From an uncultured Pseudomonadota bacterium (GTDB lineage Bacteria; Pseudomonadota; Gammaproteobacteria; Burkholderiales; JALYOK01): a DNA stretch of 64,000 nucleotides. This document shows positions 8,638-17,302 of the stretch, piece after piece. The notes beneath the pieces are model-generated. The model did no database searches. It saw only the letters and a list, made by a program, of their open reading frames with translations, and was not told the origin of the DNA. Position 1 is the stretch's first letter, and every line of letters starts with the position of its first letter. The position numbers were made by a program, and so were the translations under genes. The DNA lies in assembly GCA_902826775.1 (NCBI GenBank), contig CADEHE010000011.1:62001-126000 (forward strand). Reading direction: 5' to 3'.

Positions 8638-9147
8638 ATGACGCGCACGCAACCGGGGCAAGGTCGATCCGCGCACGGCGCGCTGGCCAGCACCACAGCT
8701 GCGGAACTTCGTGTAAGCCGCTGGTTCAACGCGCGCGCGCCTCTGAGTCTGGCGGCGTTGCGCGGTAAAGTCGTCGTGCTGCATGCCTTCCAGATGTTGT
8801 GTCCGGGCTGCGTTTCCCACGGCACGCCACAGGCGCAGCGTATCGCTGAAGCTTTCGACCCGAATGAGCTCGCCGTCATCGGACTGCATACGGTGTTTGA
8901 ACACCATGAAGTTATGACACCGCGAGCGCTCGAAGTGTTCATCCATGAGTATCGGCTGTCATTTCCGATCGGCGTGGATGAACCGGCGATCGACGATCCT
9001 ATCCCGCTGACTATGCGCGCCTATGAAATGCAAGGTACGCCCAGTTTGATACTGATTGATCGCCACGGGCAAGTGCGACTGCACGAATTTGGCGCGATCC
9101 CGGACATCAGTGTCGGCGCGGCAATCGGGCGCTTACTCGCGCAATAG
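8638..9147 (+). CDS. Redoxin / TlpA-like thioredoxin-fold protein
   Basis: A 169-residue thioredoxin-fold protein. Key parts are LAALRGKVVVLHAFQMLCPG followed by CVSHGTPQAQRI, giving a CPGC active site, and a late cis-proline motif YEMQGTPSLILIDRHGQVRL. The layout matches AhpC/TSA-TlpA proteins that reduce disulphides or peroxides. No signal peptide is evident from this start, and I see no Shine-Dalgarno ahead of the ATG, so the start is uncertain; a 12-codon frame (8592-8630) ends just upstream. The gene is divergent from the cysteine-bearing MarR regulator and is followed by a globin-like lipoprotein, so a redox-stress unit is plausible. Confidence 0.82.
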   Translation: MTRTQPGQGRSAHGALASTTAAELRVSRWFNARAPLSLAALRGKVVVLHAFQMLCPGCVSHGTPQAQRIAEAFDPNELAVIGLHTVFEHHEVMTPRALEVFIHEYRLSFPIGVDEPAIDDPIPLTMRAYEMQGTPSLILIDRHGQVRLHEFGAIPDISVGAAIGRLLAQ

Positions 9148-9202
9148 CACCAGGCACGCTCGCCATACCAGTTTTGCAACTTAACCAAGAGGAGAGGATG
9201 TC

Positions 9203-9655
9203 ATGCGAGGTATTTACGCTGCAACGATGTACGCTGTTATGGCCGGTTTGCTGGCGGCCTGTTCCGGGACGGATTCACCGCGCGTCGCCGACAAGAGCCA
9301 AGCCTCGCTCTATGAACGCCTCGGCGGTTTAAATGCGATCAAAGTCGTAGTCGATGATTTCGTCGGTTTCGTCGCAGGAGACAACCGCATCAGCAGTCGA
9401 TTCGCGAACACTGACATTGCGAAACTGAAGCAACACTTGGTGGATCAAGTCTGTCAGGGCACCGGCGGGCCGTGCACCTACCAGGGCCGCGACATGGCCA
9501 CCACCCACAAAGGCATGAATATCACCGATGCAGATTTCGGAGCGCTGGTCGAGGACTTGGTTAAGGCGCTGGACAAGAATAAGGTGCCGGCGAAAGAGAA
9601 GAGCGAACTGCTCGGAATACTCGGCCCAATGAAACCGGCGATCGTCGGGCAGTAG
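9203..9655 (+). CDS. Group 1 truncated haemoglobin, predicted lipoprotein
   Basis: A 150-residue protein. The N-terminus is a lipoprotein signal with lipobox LLAAC (Cys20). The rest is a group I truncated globin: SLYERLGGLNAIKVVVDDFV, DIAKLKQHLVDQVCQGTGGP, then YQGRDMATTHKGMNITDADF, where His102 is the expected proximal haem ligand. Cytoplasmic family members bind O2 or NO; a lipid-anchored form would act in the periplasm or at a membrane face. It is preceded by a strong ribosome-binding site (AAGAGGAGAGG). It lies 55 bases after the redoxin, likely in the same MarR-controlled transcript. Confidence 0.9.
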   Translation: MRGIYAATMYAVMAGLLAACSGTDSPRVADKSQASLYERLGGLNAIKVVVDDFVGFVAGDNRISSRFANTDIAKLKQHLVDQVCQGTGGPCTYQGRDMATTHKGMNITDADFGALVEDLVKALDKNKVPAKEKSELLGILGPMKPAIVGQ

Positions 9656-10029
9656 TTAATGCGGCCTGCTTTTGTGGGCAAAGAGTCCCGTTTGTTGAAT
9701 GCACCGTTTGTGCCGCTCGAAAATGTGTGCGAATTTCGGCGCTTGAGGGAATGAACTTCGGCTATTGGCCGGGGATGATCGCTCTCGATGGCGAGTGCCT
9801 AGCTGCGTTCGAGGCACCCAACACTGGACGCCCGCCGACGTCGGCTTTTTCGTTCAACAAAGGAACAGCTTTGAGAGCCAGGCGCGGAAAGCTGTCGACG
9901 GACGAACGTCCGCTTCCAGCGGAATGCCGACCGCCGCGCCGCACAACGCCAGTCGGCTGCGGCTCGTCTTGTCTCGAGCCCGCCAGCGCGAGAACCACAA
10001 CGACGGCGCAACAGCGCTCGCGCTAGCAG
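9656..10029 (+). other. Non-coding gap after globin gene
   Basis: 374 bases between two convergent genes. Features seen: GTGCCT/AGGCAC inverted repeat at about 9795-9817, and a 12-base palindrome GCCGACGTCGGC followed by five Ts near 9836-9850, possibly a weak terminator for the globin unit. Open frames here have no ribosome-binding site, no known motif and atypical composition, so I leave them out. Confidence 0.4.
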
Positions 10030-10983
10030 CTAGATCGGGTTGCGCCCCGCTCGCGCGCGAAAAGCTTGATACGGCGCCCGCGGACCGCTGCCGATGTAGT
10101 CGCCGATAACGTTTTCCAGCGCGGTCGGTGCGAACCCGAACACTTGTGGAAACGCGCCATCGCATACGCAGGGCACTTGCATGGAACGGTAGTTGTCGCG
10201 CGTCATCAAACTGAACGGCGCGAATTCCATCACCATGGCCTGCAGGTAAGACAGCGTATTGTTCAATCCGATAATCGGCCGCCGTGTGCCGAGCGTGCGG
10301 CACACCAGCTCGATGAGCTGTCGCAGAGTGTAGGTTTGCGGGCCGCATAAGTTATAGGTTTCACCGAATGTCGCGGGGTTGGCGATGCTGTCGACAAAAG
10401 CGCGCGCGACATCATCGACGTAAACCGGTTGGAAGCGCGCGTTGGGGCACGCGAGTGCGACAACAGGCACGAAGCGAATGACGCTCGCAAACAGGTTCAA
10501 GAAACTATCACCCGGCCCGAAGATGACGGAGGGGCGAAACATGGTGATGGCGACTTCACCGCGCGTATTTTTGATGGCAATTTCCGCCTCGCCCTTGGAA
10601 CGCAAGTATGCGCTCGGAGCATCGCGCGCCGCCGGCAGCGCGCTCATATGCAAGAAGCGGCGCACACCGGCGCGTTGCAGCGCGGTGACGACCGTCTGCG
10701 GCAATTGCGTGTGCACGCGCTGAAAATCGCCGCGGCGGCGTTCACGCAGTATGCCGACGAGGTTAATGACCGCATCCGTTCCGCGGAAATGTTTTTCCAG
10801 CGTCGCGGCGTCGAACGCGTTCGCCTGAATGACATCAACGGTGGGAAGCACCAGCAAATGTCGCGCGCTCTCTCGTCTGCGCGTCAACACGCGTACCTGG
10901 GTGCCGTGTTGTGCGAGCGCGTGTGCGATGCGGCTGCCGACAAAGCCGCTGCCCCCCAACAAACATACTGATCGAACTTGCAT
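10030..10983 (-). CDS. NDUFA9-like atypical short-chain dehydrogenase (complex I NDUFA9 family)
   Basis: A 317-residue extended SDR. The Rossmann start is VCLLGGSGFVGSRIAHALAQ, with a second strand ending in RVLTRRRES that hints at NADP(H). The segments AVINLVGILRERRRGDFQRV and LHMSALPAARDAPSAYLRSK are typical of the NDUFA9-like group, in which the canonical YxxxK pair is altered (here YLRSK, so Tyr and Lys are present). Mitochondrial NDUFA9 is an accessory complex I subunit; bacterial homologues are usually stand-alone proteins of unknown role. The adjacent gene on the same strand is the Slt transglycosylase, 63 bases upstream. Confidence 0.87.
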   Translation of the reverse strand: MQVRSVCLLGGSGFVGSRIAHALAQHGTQVRVLTRRRESARHLLVLPTVDVIQANAFDAATLEKHFRGTDAVINLVGILRERRRGDFQRVHTQLPQTVVTALQRAGVRRFLHMSALPAARDAPSAYLRSKGEAEIAIKNTRGEVAITMFRPSVIFGPGDSFLNLFASVIRFVPVVALACPNARFQPVYVDDVARAFVDSIANPATFGETYNLCGPQTYTLRQLIELVCRTLGTRRPIIGLNNTLSYLQAMVMEFAPFSLMTRDNYRSMQVPCVCDGAFPQVFGFAPTALENVIGDYIGSGPRAPYQAFRARAGRNPI

Positions 10984-11046
10984 ATACTTAATTGGGTATC
11001 ATTGGTTGAATCAATATAGATAACACTGTAGGAAGCATACTCCCGT

Positions 11047-13077
11047 CTATGGCGTGTCTGTCAGACTGGCGTTGGCACGCGGCGGGATGGTGCCGAGACG
11101 CTCTTTGAGCGACAACAACCGATGGCCGAATTGTGCTGCGTAAACGGAGGCGTTGGCCATGACTTTCTTCACATAGTCGCGCGTTTCACTGAACGGAATG
11201 GTTTCAGCGTAGATTGCGCCCTCCATCGGCTTTATATCAGTCCAGCGCCGCGCTCGATTGGGCCCGGCGTTGTATGCCGCCGTGGCAAGCACGGGGTGGC
11301 CAAGCTCGTCCAACACGTGCTTAAGGTAATAGCTGCCCAGCGTGGCGTTGGTTTCGACTTCGCGGATCTCGCCGCCGGAGAATTTCCCCAAACCCATGCG
11401 CTGCGCTACCCAGCGCGCCGTGGCCGGCATCAGTTGCATCAGGCCCATTGCTCCCGCGCTAGAACGCGCATCGGCGATGAAGCGGCTTTCTTGCCGCACT
11501 AGGCCGAATACCCATGCCTCATCGAGTTGCTGCGCGCGCGCGCCTGTTTCCAGCGCCTCACGATAAGGCATGGGGTAGCGCATGGAAAAATCGTGCGTCT
11601 CCTTGGTGCGGTCCGCCGAGTAGATCATGCGGTCGTACCAACCGGCACGGCGCGCGATTTCCGCCGCCGTGAGCAATAGCTTGTCATCCAAGCCGCGCGA
11701 TGCAAAGCGCCATTCTTCCTTCGCGTCGTCGAGCAACCCCAAGCGGTAGAGTGTGAGGGCGCGCTGCAAGGCAGGCTGTGCTTCGAGCGCGGCAATTTCA
11801 CTCTCGCCCGGCTTCCAGGGTTCTTGCGGGTTGCTTAGCACCGGGCCGAGTTCCTCACGCGCCAGCAAGCCGTAGAAGTTCACTTGCTTGCTTAATTCGA
11901 TGAACATCGCGCTGGCCTGCGCGCCCTCCTTGGTTGCTAGCAGCGCGCGCGCTTTCCAATAGCGCCAGGCCGGTTCGTCCGCTTGCGTGGCCGACATGGC
12001 GGCGATCGCCAACAAGGCTTCGTGCCAATCCTGCACTCGTAGCGCTGCGCGCACTTTCCACGCGGCTTGCTCTTCCGTCAACGTAGCGTTGCCGGCTTGA
12101 CGAAACCAGCTTAGCGCTTGTGCCGCATGATCTTGTGCGCCGCGAAAGCCGAGCATGGCCCAGACGTAGGCTTGATCGGCTTCGCTGAATGCTTCGAGTT
12201 TGCCGCTCCAGGCGTCCACGGCAGCCACCGCACCGCCGCGCGCCAAGCGCGCGAGAGCGTAGATGGTCAACTCACGGTTAGCCCGTGTCTTGAGGTTGCC
12301 TGCATGCTTATCGAGAAAACGTTGCGGATTTTGTGCTGCGGCGTTCAGCGCTTTTTCAGCGATGGCTTGCGCGGGAGGTAAAAAACCGCTTACTCGTTTC
12401 GCTGCTGTCACGAAATTATTGTTCAGCAGAGTGCGCACACGCTGCCACAGATCTTCGTCCGAGAGCGCGTTGGCGGCGTCGAGCGGATCGATAAGCTCGT
12501 TGCAGAAGTCATGGCTGCCTTTCGCGCTGAGCCACATCGCGCGCGCTTCCTTAATCGCCTCGGCCGCTGCGGCGGATTTCGCATCAACGCTGGCGGCGAT
12601 GCGTGCGTGCAGCGCGGCACACGCCAGCTCCGGATCAGGTTCCGTTACCGCTGCATACTCTGCGGCAAAGACATGCCAATCTTGCCGCTCGGCGAGCTGC
12701 CGCAACCATTCGCTGCGCAGCCGCACTGTCAACGGACTATCAGGGTATTGTTTGAGAAAGCGCTGGATGAGGGCTGCGTCAGCGGTCTTAAGCGTTGCCT
12801 GCAAAAGCCAATATTGCGGATAGTCTTCGAGCAAGCGGCCTTGCTGGCTCTGTGCGAGAAGAGCCAGTCGCGGCAAATCGCGCGCGCGGAACGCTTCAAG
12901 TACGCTGACCAAACTGCTTTCAGCGCTCAGCGCCGGCGCGCTCTCAAAAGCGCTCGCAGGCAAACTCGCGCCGGTGCACGACAGGACAAGCGCGGCGATC
13001 GGCGCGGCGTGTTTGCGACACAGTTCGGTGCATGCCGCTCGCAGCGTGCTTGCCGCGTGCGCGAGAATCCAGGACAA
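11047..13077 (-). CDS. slt: Soluble lytic murein transglycosylase (Slt70-like)
   Basis: A 676-residue exported enzyme that cleaves peptidoglycan between MurNAc and GlcNAc to give 1,6-anhydro ends. After an N-terminal signal region comes a long all-helical segment (about residues 60-480), as in the doughnut-shaped U domain of Slt70. The C-terminal GH23 domain carries VFGLVRQESRFIADARSSAG (catalytic Glu in QES), AMGLMQLMPATARWVAQRMG and ATAAYNAGPNRARRW. The length fits the family (about 645). The gene is divergent from terC. Confidence 0.93.
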   Translation of the reverse strand: MSWILAHAASTLRAACTELCRKHAAPIAALVLSCTGASLPASAFESAPALSAESSLVSVLEAFRARDLPRLALLAQSQQGRLLEDYPQYWLLQATLKTADAALIQRFLKQYPDSPLTVRLRSEWLRQLAERQDWHVFAAEYAAVTEPDPELACAALHARIAASVDAKSAAAAEAIKEARAMWLSAKGSHDFCNELIDPLDAANALSDEDLWQRVRTLLNNNFVTAAKRVSGFLPPAQAIAEKALNAAAQNPQRFLDKHAGNLKTRANRELTIYALARLARGGAVAAVDAWSGKLEAFSEADQAYVWAMLGFRGAQDHAAQALSWFRQAGNATLTEEQAAWKVRAALRVQDWHEALLAIAAMSATQADEPAWRYWKARALLATKEGAQASAMFIELSKQVNFYGLLAREELGPVLSNPQEPWKPGESEIAALEAQPALQRALTLYRLGLLDDAKEEWRFASRGLDDKLLLTAAEIARRAGWYDRMIYSADRTKETHDFSMRYPMPYREALETGARAQQLDEAWVFGLVRQESRFIADARSSAGAMGLMQLMPATARWVAQRMGLGKFSGGEIREVETNATLGSYYLKHVLDELGHPVLATAAYNAGPNRARRWTDIKPMEGAIYAETIPFSETRDYVKKVMANASVYAAQFGHRLLSLKERLGTIPPRANASLTDTP

Positions 13078-13157
13078 TCCCGCTCCAACTTCTTGCGTTT
13101 GCGATAGGCCGCCATTTTATCCCGCGCAGCCTAGGTTTTCACCGGATGTAACACAAA

Positions 13158-13946
13158 ATGATCGAGTTCTTTACGGATCCCGATAGTTGGGCAAAGTTGC
13201 TCAAGATTTTCTGGATCAACATCCTGCTGAGCGGCGATAACGCCGTTGTCATCGCGCTGGCCGTGCGTTCGCTGCCGGCTAAGCAGCAACGCATGGGCAT
13301 CATTTTGGGCGCGGGCGGCGCCATCGTGCTGCGCATCGTTTTGACGTTCTTCGTCGATTTATTGGCCGGGTTGCCGTATCTGAAGATCGTCGGCGCGCTG
13401 CTGCTACTGTGGATCGGCGTCAAACTGATTGCGCCCGCGGAAGAAGGTCATTCGCATGTTAAGGATTCTGACAATCTCTGGGCGGCGTTTCGCACCATCT
13501 TGATCGCGGACGTGGTCATGAGCTTAGACAATGTATTGGGCGTGTACGGTGCCGCGGGCGGCAGTTGGCCGCATATTCTGGTGGGTCTGGCCACTTCCAT
13601 TCCTTTAGTGATCTTCGGTAGTCAGATCATTCTGAAAATTATGGAGCGCTTTCCGATCATCATCACGCTGGGTGGTGCGCTGCTGGGTTTTGTCGCCGGC
13701 GAGATGGCGGTGGACGACATCAAGGCGCGGCCGTGGTTCGAAGGCAGCGCGTTGCGCGACGCATGTCAGCCGCTCGTCTCGCAAGCGGACGCGCTAAAAG
13801 AATGCCTCGCACATTCAGTGCACAATTGGCAAATGATTGCTGGCGCGTTCGGCGCGATAACCGTGGTGGCGGTAGGTTTGTGGCTGGCGCGGCACGCCAA
13901 GACCGCCGCGCCGGTGCCGATCGAGGAAATACCGCTGCGTAAGTGA
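13158..13946 (+). CDS. TerC family integral membrane protein (YjbE-type)
   Basis: A 262-residue protein with about seven hydrophobic helices. The TerC signature is clear: ILLSGDNAVVIALAVRSLPA in helix 1 and IADVVMSLDNVLGVYGAAGG midway, each with the conserved acidic/Asn pair inside the membrane. TerC proteins are linked to metal-ion (notably Mn) export during exoenzyme maturation and to tellurite resistance. An extra soluble loop near residues 190-220 contains two cysteines. The gene is followed after 20 bases by a universal stress protein and is likely co-transcribed with it. I see no yybP-ykoY-type riboswitch in the 80-base leader. Confidence 0.9.
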   Translation: MIEFFTDPDSWAKLLKIFWINILLSGDNAVVIALAVRSLPAKQQRMGIILGAGGAIVLRIVLTFFVDLLAGLPYLKIVGALLLLWIGVKLIAPAEEGHSHVKDSDNLWAAFRTILIADVVMSLDNVLGVYGAAGGSWPHILVGLATSIPLVIFGSQIILKIMERFPIIITLGGALLGFVAGEMAVDDIKARPWFEGSALRDACQPLVSQADALKECLAHSVHNWQMIAGAFGAITVVAVGLWLARHAKTAAPVPIEEIPLRK

Positions 13947-13966
13947 GGTGTGAGTGAGGTGTTCGG

Positions 13967-14392
13967 ATGTTAAAGATATTGCTGCCCGCTGACGGTTCAG
14001 AGAGCTGCGCACGCGCTACTGACTACGTGATTGGCCTCGCGCGTTCAGGGGCGGGGGTGCACGTCGACATACTGAACGTGCAGATGCCGGTGCTGTCCGG
14101 CCACGCCAAGATGTTCCTCAGTCAGGAAGTGTTGAACGAATACTACCGTGACGAAGGCGAAAAGCTACTGCGTGTGCCAGCGGAGAAACTTAAACAGGCC
14201 GGAGTGTCGTTTACTGAACATTTGGCGGTTGGGCACGTAGCTGAAACCATTGCCCAGTATGCAAAGCAGCACGGTGTTGATCAGATTGTCATGGGCACCC
14301 GCGGCATGGGCAGCGTGTCTAATATGTTGCTTGGGTCGGTGGCGACCAAGGTGATTCACTTGGCAGACGTGCCGGTGACGTTGGTGAAATGA
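13967..14392 (+). CDS. Universal stress protein (UspA family)
   Basis: A 141-residue single Usp domain. It starts with MLKILLPADGSESCARATDY and has the ATP-binding pattern G-2x-G-9x-G-S in GTRGMGSVSNMLLGSVATKV near residues 110-129, followed by VPVTLVK. Usp proteins bind ATP and help cells survive starvation and other stress. It sits directly downstream of terC with a 20-base gap. The length is exactly that expected for the family. Confidence 0.93.
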   Translation: MLKILLPADGSESCARATDYVIGLARSGAGVHVDILNVQMPVLSGHAKMFLSQEVLNEYYRDEGEKLLRVPAEKLKQAGVSFTEHLAVGHVAETIAQYAKQHGVDQIVMGTRGMGSVSNMLLGSVATKVIHLADVPVTLVK

Positions 14393-14467
14393 GGAAGTGA
14401 GACGTGAAACGTGAAAGAATCCACCGTGCCGCACCCACGCGGATGGTTTCACTCTTACACTCGCCCT

Positions 14468-15031
14468 ATGCCGCTTCCCCCGCCTAGCACAACGCGCACG
14501 CGCATCCACAAGCGCGCCATTACCGTCGAAGGCTATCGTCGCGACGACGGCTGGTTCGACATCGAAGCTCATCTCGTCGATGCGAAAGATCAAGACTTTA
14601 AAGTCGCCAGTGGTCTGCGCCCGGCCGGCGCGCCGGTGCACGATATGCGCGTGCGCATCACCATCGATCAAGCGCTGGTGATCCGGGAAGTCGACGCGGT
14701 CAGCGATTCCATGCCTTACGCCGGCGAGTGCAGCCGCATTACGCCCGAATACAAGAAGCTGGTCGGCATGAAGATCGAAGCGGGTTTTCGCTTGCGCGTG
14801 CTGAATTTGATGGGTGGCGTCAAAGGCTGCACGCACTTGACCGAGATCGTGTGCGTAATGGCAAGCGGTGCGATACAGACACTTGCCGGCCAGTTGCCCA
14901 GTTGGCACGATCCGGAGAAGCGGCCGTTTCAAATCAACGGCTGTCACGCCTTGGTCGACAGCGGCGAAGCGGTGCGCACCTACTATCCGCGTTGGTATCG
15001 CCCGCCTGCCGGCAAGCAAGCCGCCGAGTAG
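14468..15031 (+). CDS. DUF2889 domain-containing protein
   Basis: A 187-residue protein of the DUF2889 family, whose function is unknown. Conserved blocks are AITVEGYRRDDGWFDIEAHL near the start, VHDMRVRITIDQALVIREVD, PYAGECSRITPEYKKLVGM and the cysteine/histidine-bearing VKGCTHLTEIV. The start is placed at the ATG directly ahead of PLPPPSTTRTRIHKR; an in-frame GTG at 14411 would add 19 residues with poor conservation prospects. A threonine dehydratase gene begins four bases after its stop, so they probably share a transcript. Confidence 0.85.
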   Translation: MPLPPPSTTRTRIHKRAITVEGYRRDDGWFDIEAHLVDAKDQDFKVASGLRPAGAPVHDMRVRITIDQALVIREVDAVSDSMPYAGECSRITPEYKKLVGMKIEAGFRLRVLNLMGGVKGCTHLTEIVCVMASGAIQTLAGQLPSWHDPEKRPFQINGCHALVDSGEAVRTYYPRWYRPPAGKQAAE

Positions 15032-15034
15032 CGA

Positions 15035-15982
15035 ATGTCAGAGCGGTGGTCCGTGCCCACGCTCGGCGACGTGCGCGCAGCCCAAGCGCGCATCGCACCG
15101 CACTTGGCGCGCACGCCGCTGCATCGCTATAGCGCGTTGGACGCGCTGCTCGGCTGCGAAACCTACGTCAAACACGAAAACTACCAGCCGGTGGGCGCGT
15201 TCAAAGTGCGCGGCGGCGTCAATTTGGCCTGCACGCTCTCGGCCACGGAGCGTGAGCGGGGCATGATTACCGCAAGTACGGGCAATCACGGGCAGTCGAT
15301 CGCTTTCGGCGCGCGCTTGACCGGCACGCGCGCATATATTGTCGTGCCCGAAGGGGCGAATGCGGGCAAAGTTGCCGCTATTCGCGGGCTTGGCGCGCAG
15401 GTGATCGTACACGGTGAAAAGTTTGATGCGGCCATGGCGCACGCGGAGAACTTGGGGCGGGAGCAGGGCTTGCGCTTCGTGCATTCGGCCAATGAGCCGC
15501 GGCTCGTCGAGGGCGTCGGCACGGCTACCCTGGAGTTGTTGGAAGACGCACCGCAGATCGACACGATCTTAGTGCCGGTCGGGCTCGGCAGCGGCGCATG
15601 TGGCGCGTGCATCGTCGCGAAAGCGATCAACCCCGCGCTACGCGTGATCGCGGTGCAAGCGGCGGGCGCCCCCGCCGTGTACGATTCCTGGCGCTCGGGT
15701 TCAATCGAGACGCGGCCGAACACGACGTTCGCCGAAGGTCTAGCCACCGGGCGCGCGGCGCAATTTACCTTGTCGATCCTTCATTTGGTGGACGAGCAGG
15801 AAATTTTGCGCGGCATGGCCGCTTGGATCGAGCACGCGCACACATTGGCAGAGTCGGCGTCGGGCGCTGTACTGGCGCTCGCTTTTCGTCTGCGGGGACA
15901 ATTGGCTGGACGGCGCGTCGCGCTCATGCTGAGTGGCGGCAATACATCGGTTGAGCACTTGCGCCGCGCGCTGGCGAGTTGA
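15035..15982 (+). CDS. PLP-dependent threonine/serine dehydratase-like enzyme
   Basis: A 315-residue fold-type II PLP enzyme. The Schiff-base lysine is in NYQPVGAFKVRGGVNLA (near residue 52), a substrate loop is ITASTGNHGQSIAFGARL, and the phosphate-binding glycine loop is VPVGLGSGACGAC. There is no C-terminal ACT domain, so this is the short, catabolic or unregulated type, comparable with TdcB or serine racemase-like enzymes. The likely reaction is deamination of threonine or serine to the 2-oxo acid plus ammonia; the exact substrate cannot be read from the sequence. It is tightly downstream of the DUF2889 gene. Confidence 0.88.
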   Translation: MSERWSVPTLGDVRAAQARIAPHLARTPLHRYSALDALLGCETYVKHENYQPVGAFKVRGGVNLACTLSATERERGMITASTGNHGQSIAFGARLTGTRAYIVVPEGANAGKVAAIRGLGAQVIVHGEKFDAAMAHAENLGREQGLRFVHSANEPRLVEGVGTATLELLEDAPQIDTILVPVGLGSGACGACIVAKAINPALRVIAVQAAGAPAVYDSWRSGSIETRPNTTFAEGLATGRAAQFTLSILHLVDEQEILRGMAAWIEHAHTLAESASGAVLALAFRLRGQLAGRRVALMLSGGNTSVEHLRRALAS

Positions 15983-16119
15983 GCGCACAGATTCGCTATT
16001 CTTTCACCGTGGCCGACGCGGCCGTCTGTGGTGCTGCAGAGGATTCCGTAAGACACTAAATCGACAAGAAAAATAACGGTTAGAATGGCAACTTCTGTAC
16101 GTCAACGCATGCGGGCGCA

Positions 16120-17286
16120 ATGAAGATCCACGAACATCAAGCAAAAGAGGTGTTACGCCGGTTTGGCGTCGTCACGCTTCAGGGCAGTGCTTGTTTTTCG
16201 CCGAGCGAAGCGCACGCCGCGGCACAGCGCCTCGGGGGCAAAGTGTGGGTAGTCAAAGCGCAGATTCATGCAGGCGGCCGCGGCAAGGGCGGCGGGGTGA
16301 AGCTCGCGCGCTCATTGGATGAAGTCAAGGAACTTGCCGGCAAGATCCTCGGCATGCAACTCGTCACTCATCAAACCGGTCCGCAGGGCCAGAAAGTGCG
16401 GCGGCTGCTGATTGAAGAAGGCGCGGACATCAAGAAAGAACTCTACGTCGCGCTGCTGGTGGACCGCACGACGCAGCGCGTGTGCTTGATGGCGAGTTCG
16501 GAGGGCGGCATGGACATAGAAGAGGTGGCCGCCAAAACGCCGGAGAAAATCCAGAAAGTCTTCATCGATCCCGCAGCGGGGCTCAAAGATGCCGATGCCG
16601 ATGCGATGGCGCGCGCGATCGGCGTGCCGGCCGAAGGCATTGCTGCGGCGCGCGCGCAGTTGCAGGCGCTCTACCAGGCGTTCGACGCGACCGATGCAAG
16701 CCTGGTGGAGATTAACCCGATGATCGTCACCGGCGATGCGCGCATCATCGCGCTCGACGCCAAGATGACCTTCGACGACAACGCCTTGTACCGCCACCCC
16801 GATCTGGTTGCGCTGCGCGATCTCGACGAAGAGGATCCGGCGGAGATTGCAGCGTCGAAGTTCGATCTTTCGTATATTCAACTCGATGGCAACATCGGCT
16901 GCTTGGTGAACGGCGCCGGGCTGGCGATGGCGACCATGGACATCATCAAGTTCTTTGGCGGCGAGCCGGCAAACTTTCTCGACGTCGGCGGCGGCGCAAC
17001 TCAGGAGAAGGTCACCGAAGCATTCAAGATCATGCTGCGCAACCCAGGCTTGCGCGCGATCTTGGTGAACATCTTCGGCGGCATCATGCGCTGCGACGTG
17101 ATTGCCAATGGCGTCGTCGCGGCCGCGCGCGAAGTGCAGTTGAAAGTGCCACTCGTGGTTCGGCTGGAAGGCACGAATGTGGAACTCGGCAAGAAGATCC
17201 TGGCCGAGTCGGGGTTGCCCATCATCTCGGCAAACAACATGGCTGACGCGGCACAAAAAGTCGTCGCCGCTGCCAAGCGGCAGTGA
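16120..17286 (+). CDS. sucC: Succinate-CoA ligase (ADP-forming) subunit beta
   Basis: A 388-residue ATP-grasp protein, exactly the family length. It opens with MKIHEHQAKEVLRRFGVVTL, has the nucleotide-binding WVVKAQIHAGGRGKGGGVKL near residue 45, LVEINPMIVTGDARIIALDA near 195 and the C-terminal ILVNIFGGIMRCDVIANGVV. With SucD it interconverts succinyl-CoA and succinate in the TCA cycle, making ATP. sucD follows after 16 bases. As in many betaproteobacteria, the pair stands apart from the 2-oxoglutarate dehydrogenase genes. Confidence 0.97.
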   Translation: MKIHEHQAKEVLRRFGVVTLQGSACFSPSEAHAAAQRLGGKVWVVKAQIHAGGRGKGGGVKLARSLDEVKELAGKILGMQLVTHQTGPQGQKVRRLLIEEGADIKKELYVALLVDRTTQRVCLMASSEGGMDIEEVAAKTPEKIQKVFIDPAAGLKDADADAMARAIGVPAEGIAAARAQLQALYQAFDATDASLVEINPMIVTGDARIIALDAKMTFDDNALYRHPDLVALRDLDEEDPAEIAASKFDLSYIQLDGNIGCLVNGAGLAMATMDIIKFFGGEPANFLDVGGGATQEKVTEAFKIMLRNPGLRAILVNIFGGIMRCDVIANGVVAAAREVQLKVPLVVRLEGTNVELGKKILAESGLPIISANNMADAAQKVVAAAKRQ

Positions 17287-17302
17287 AGGCGGAGAGACGA
17301 GA

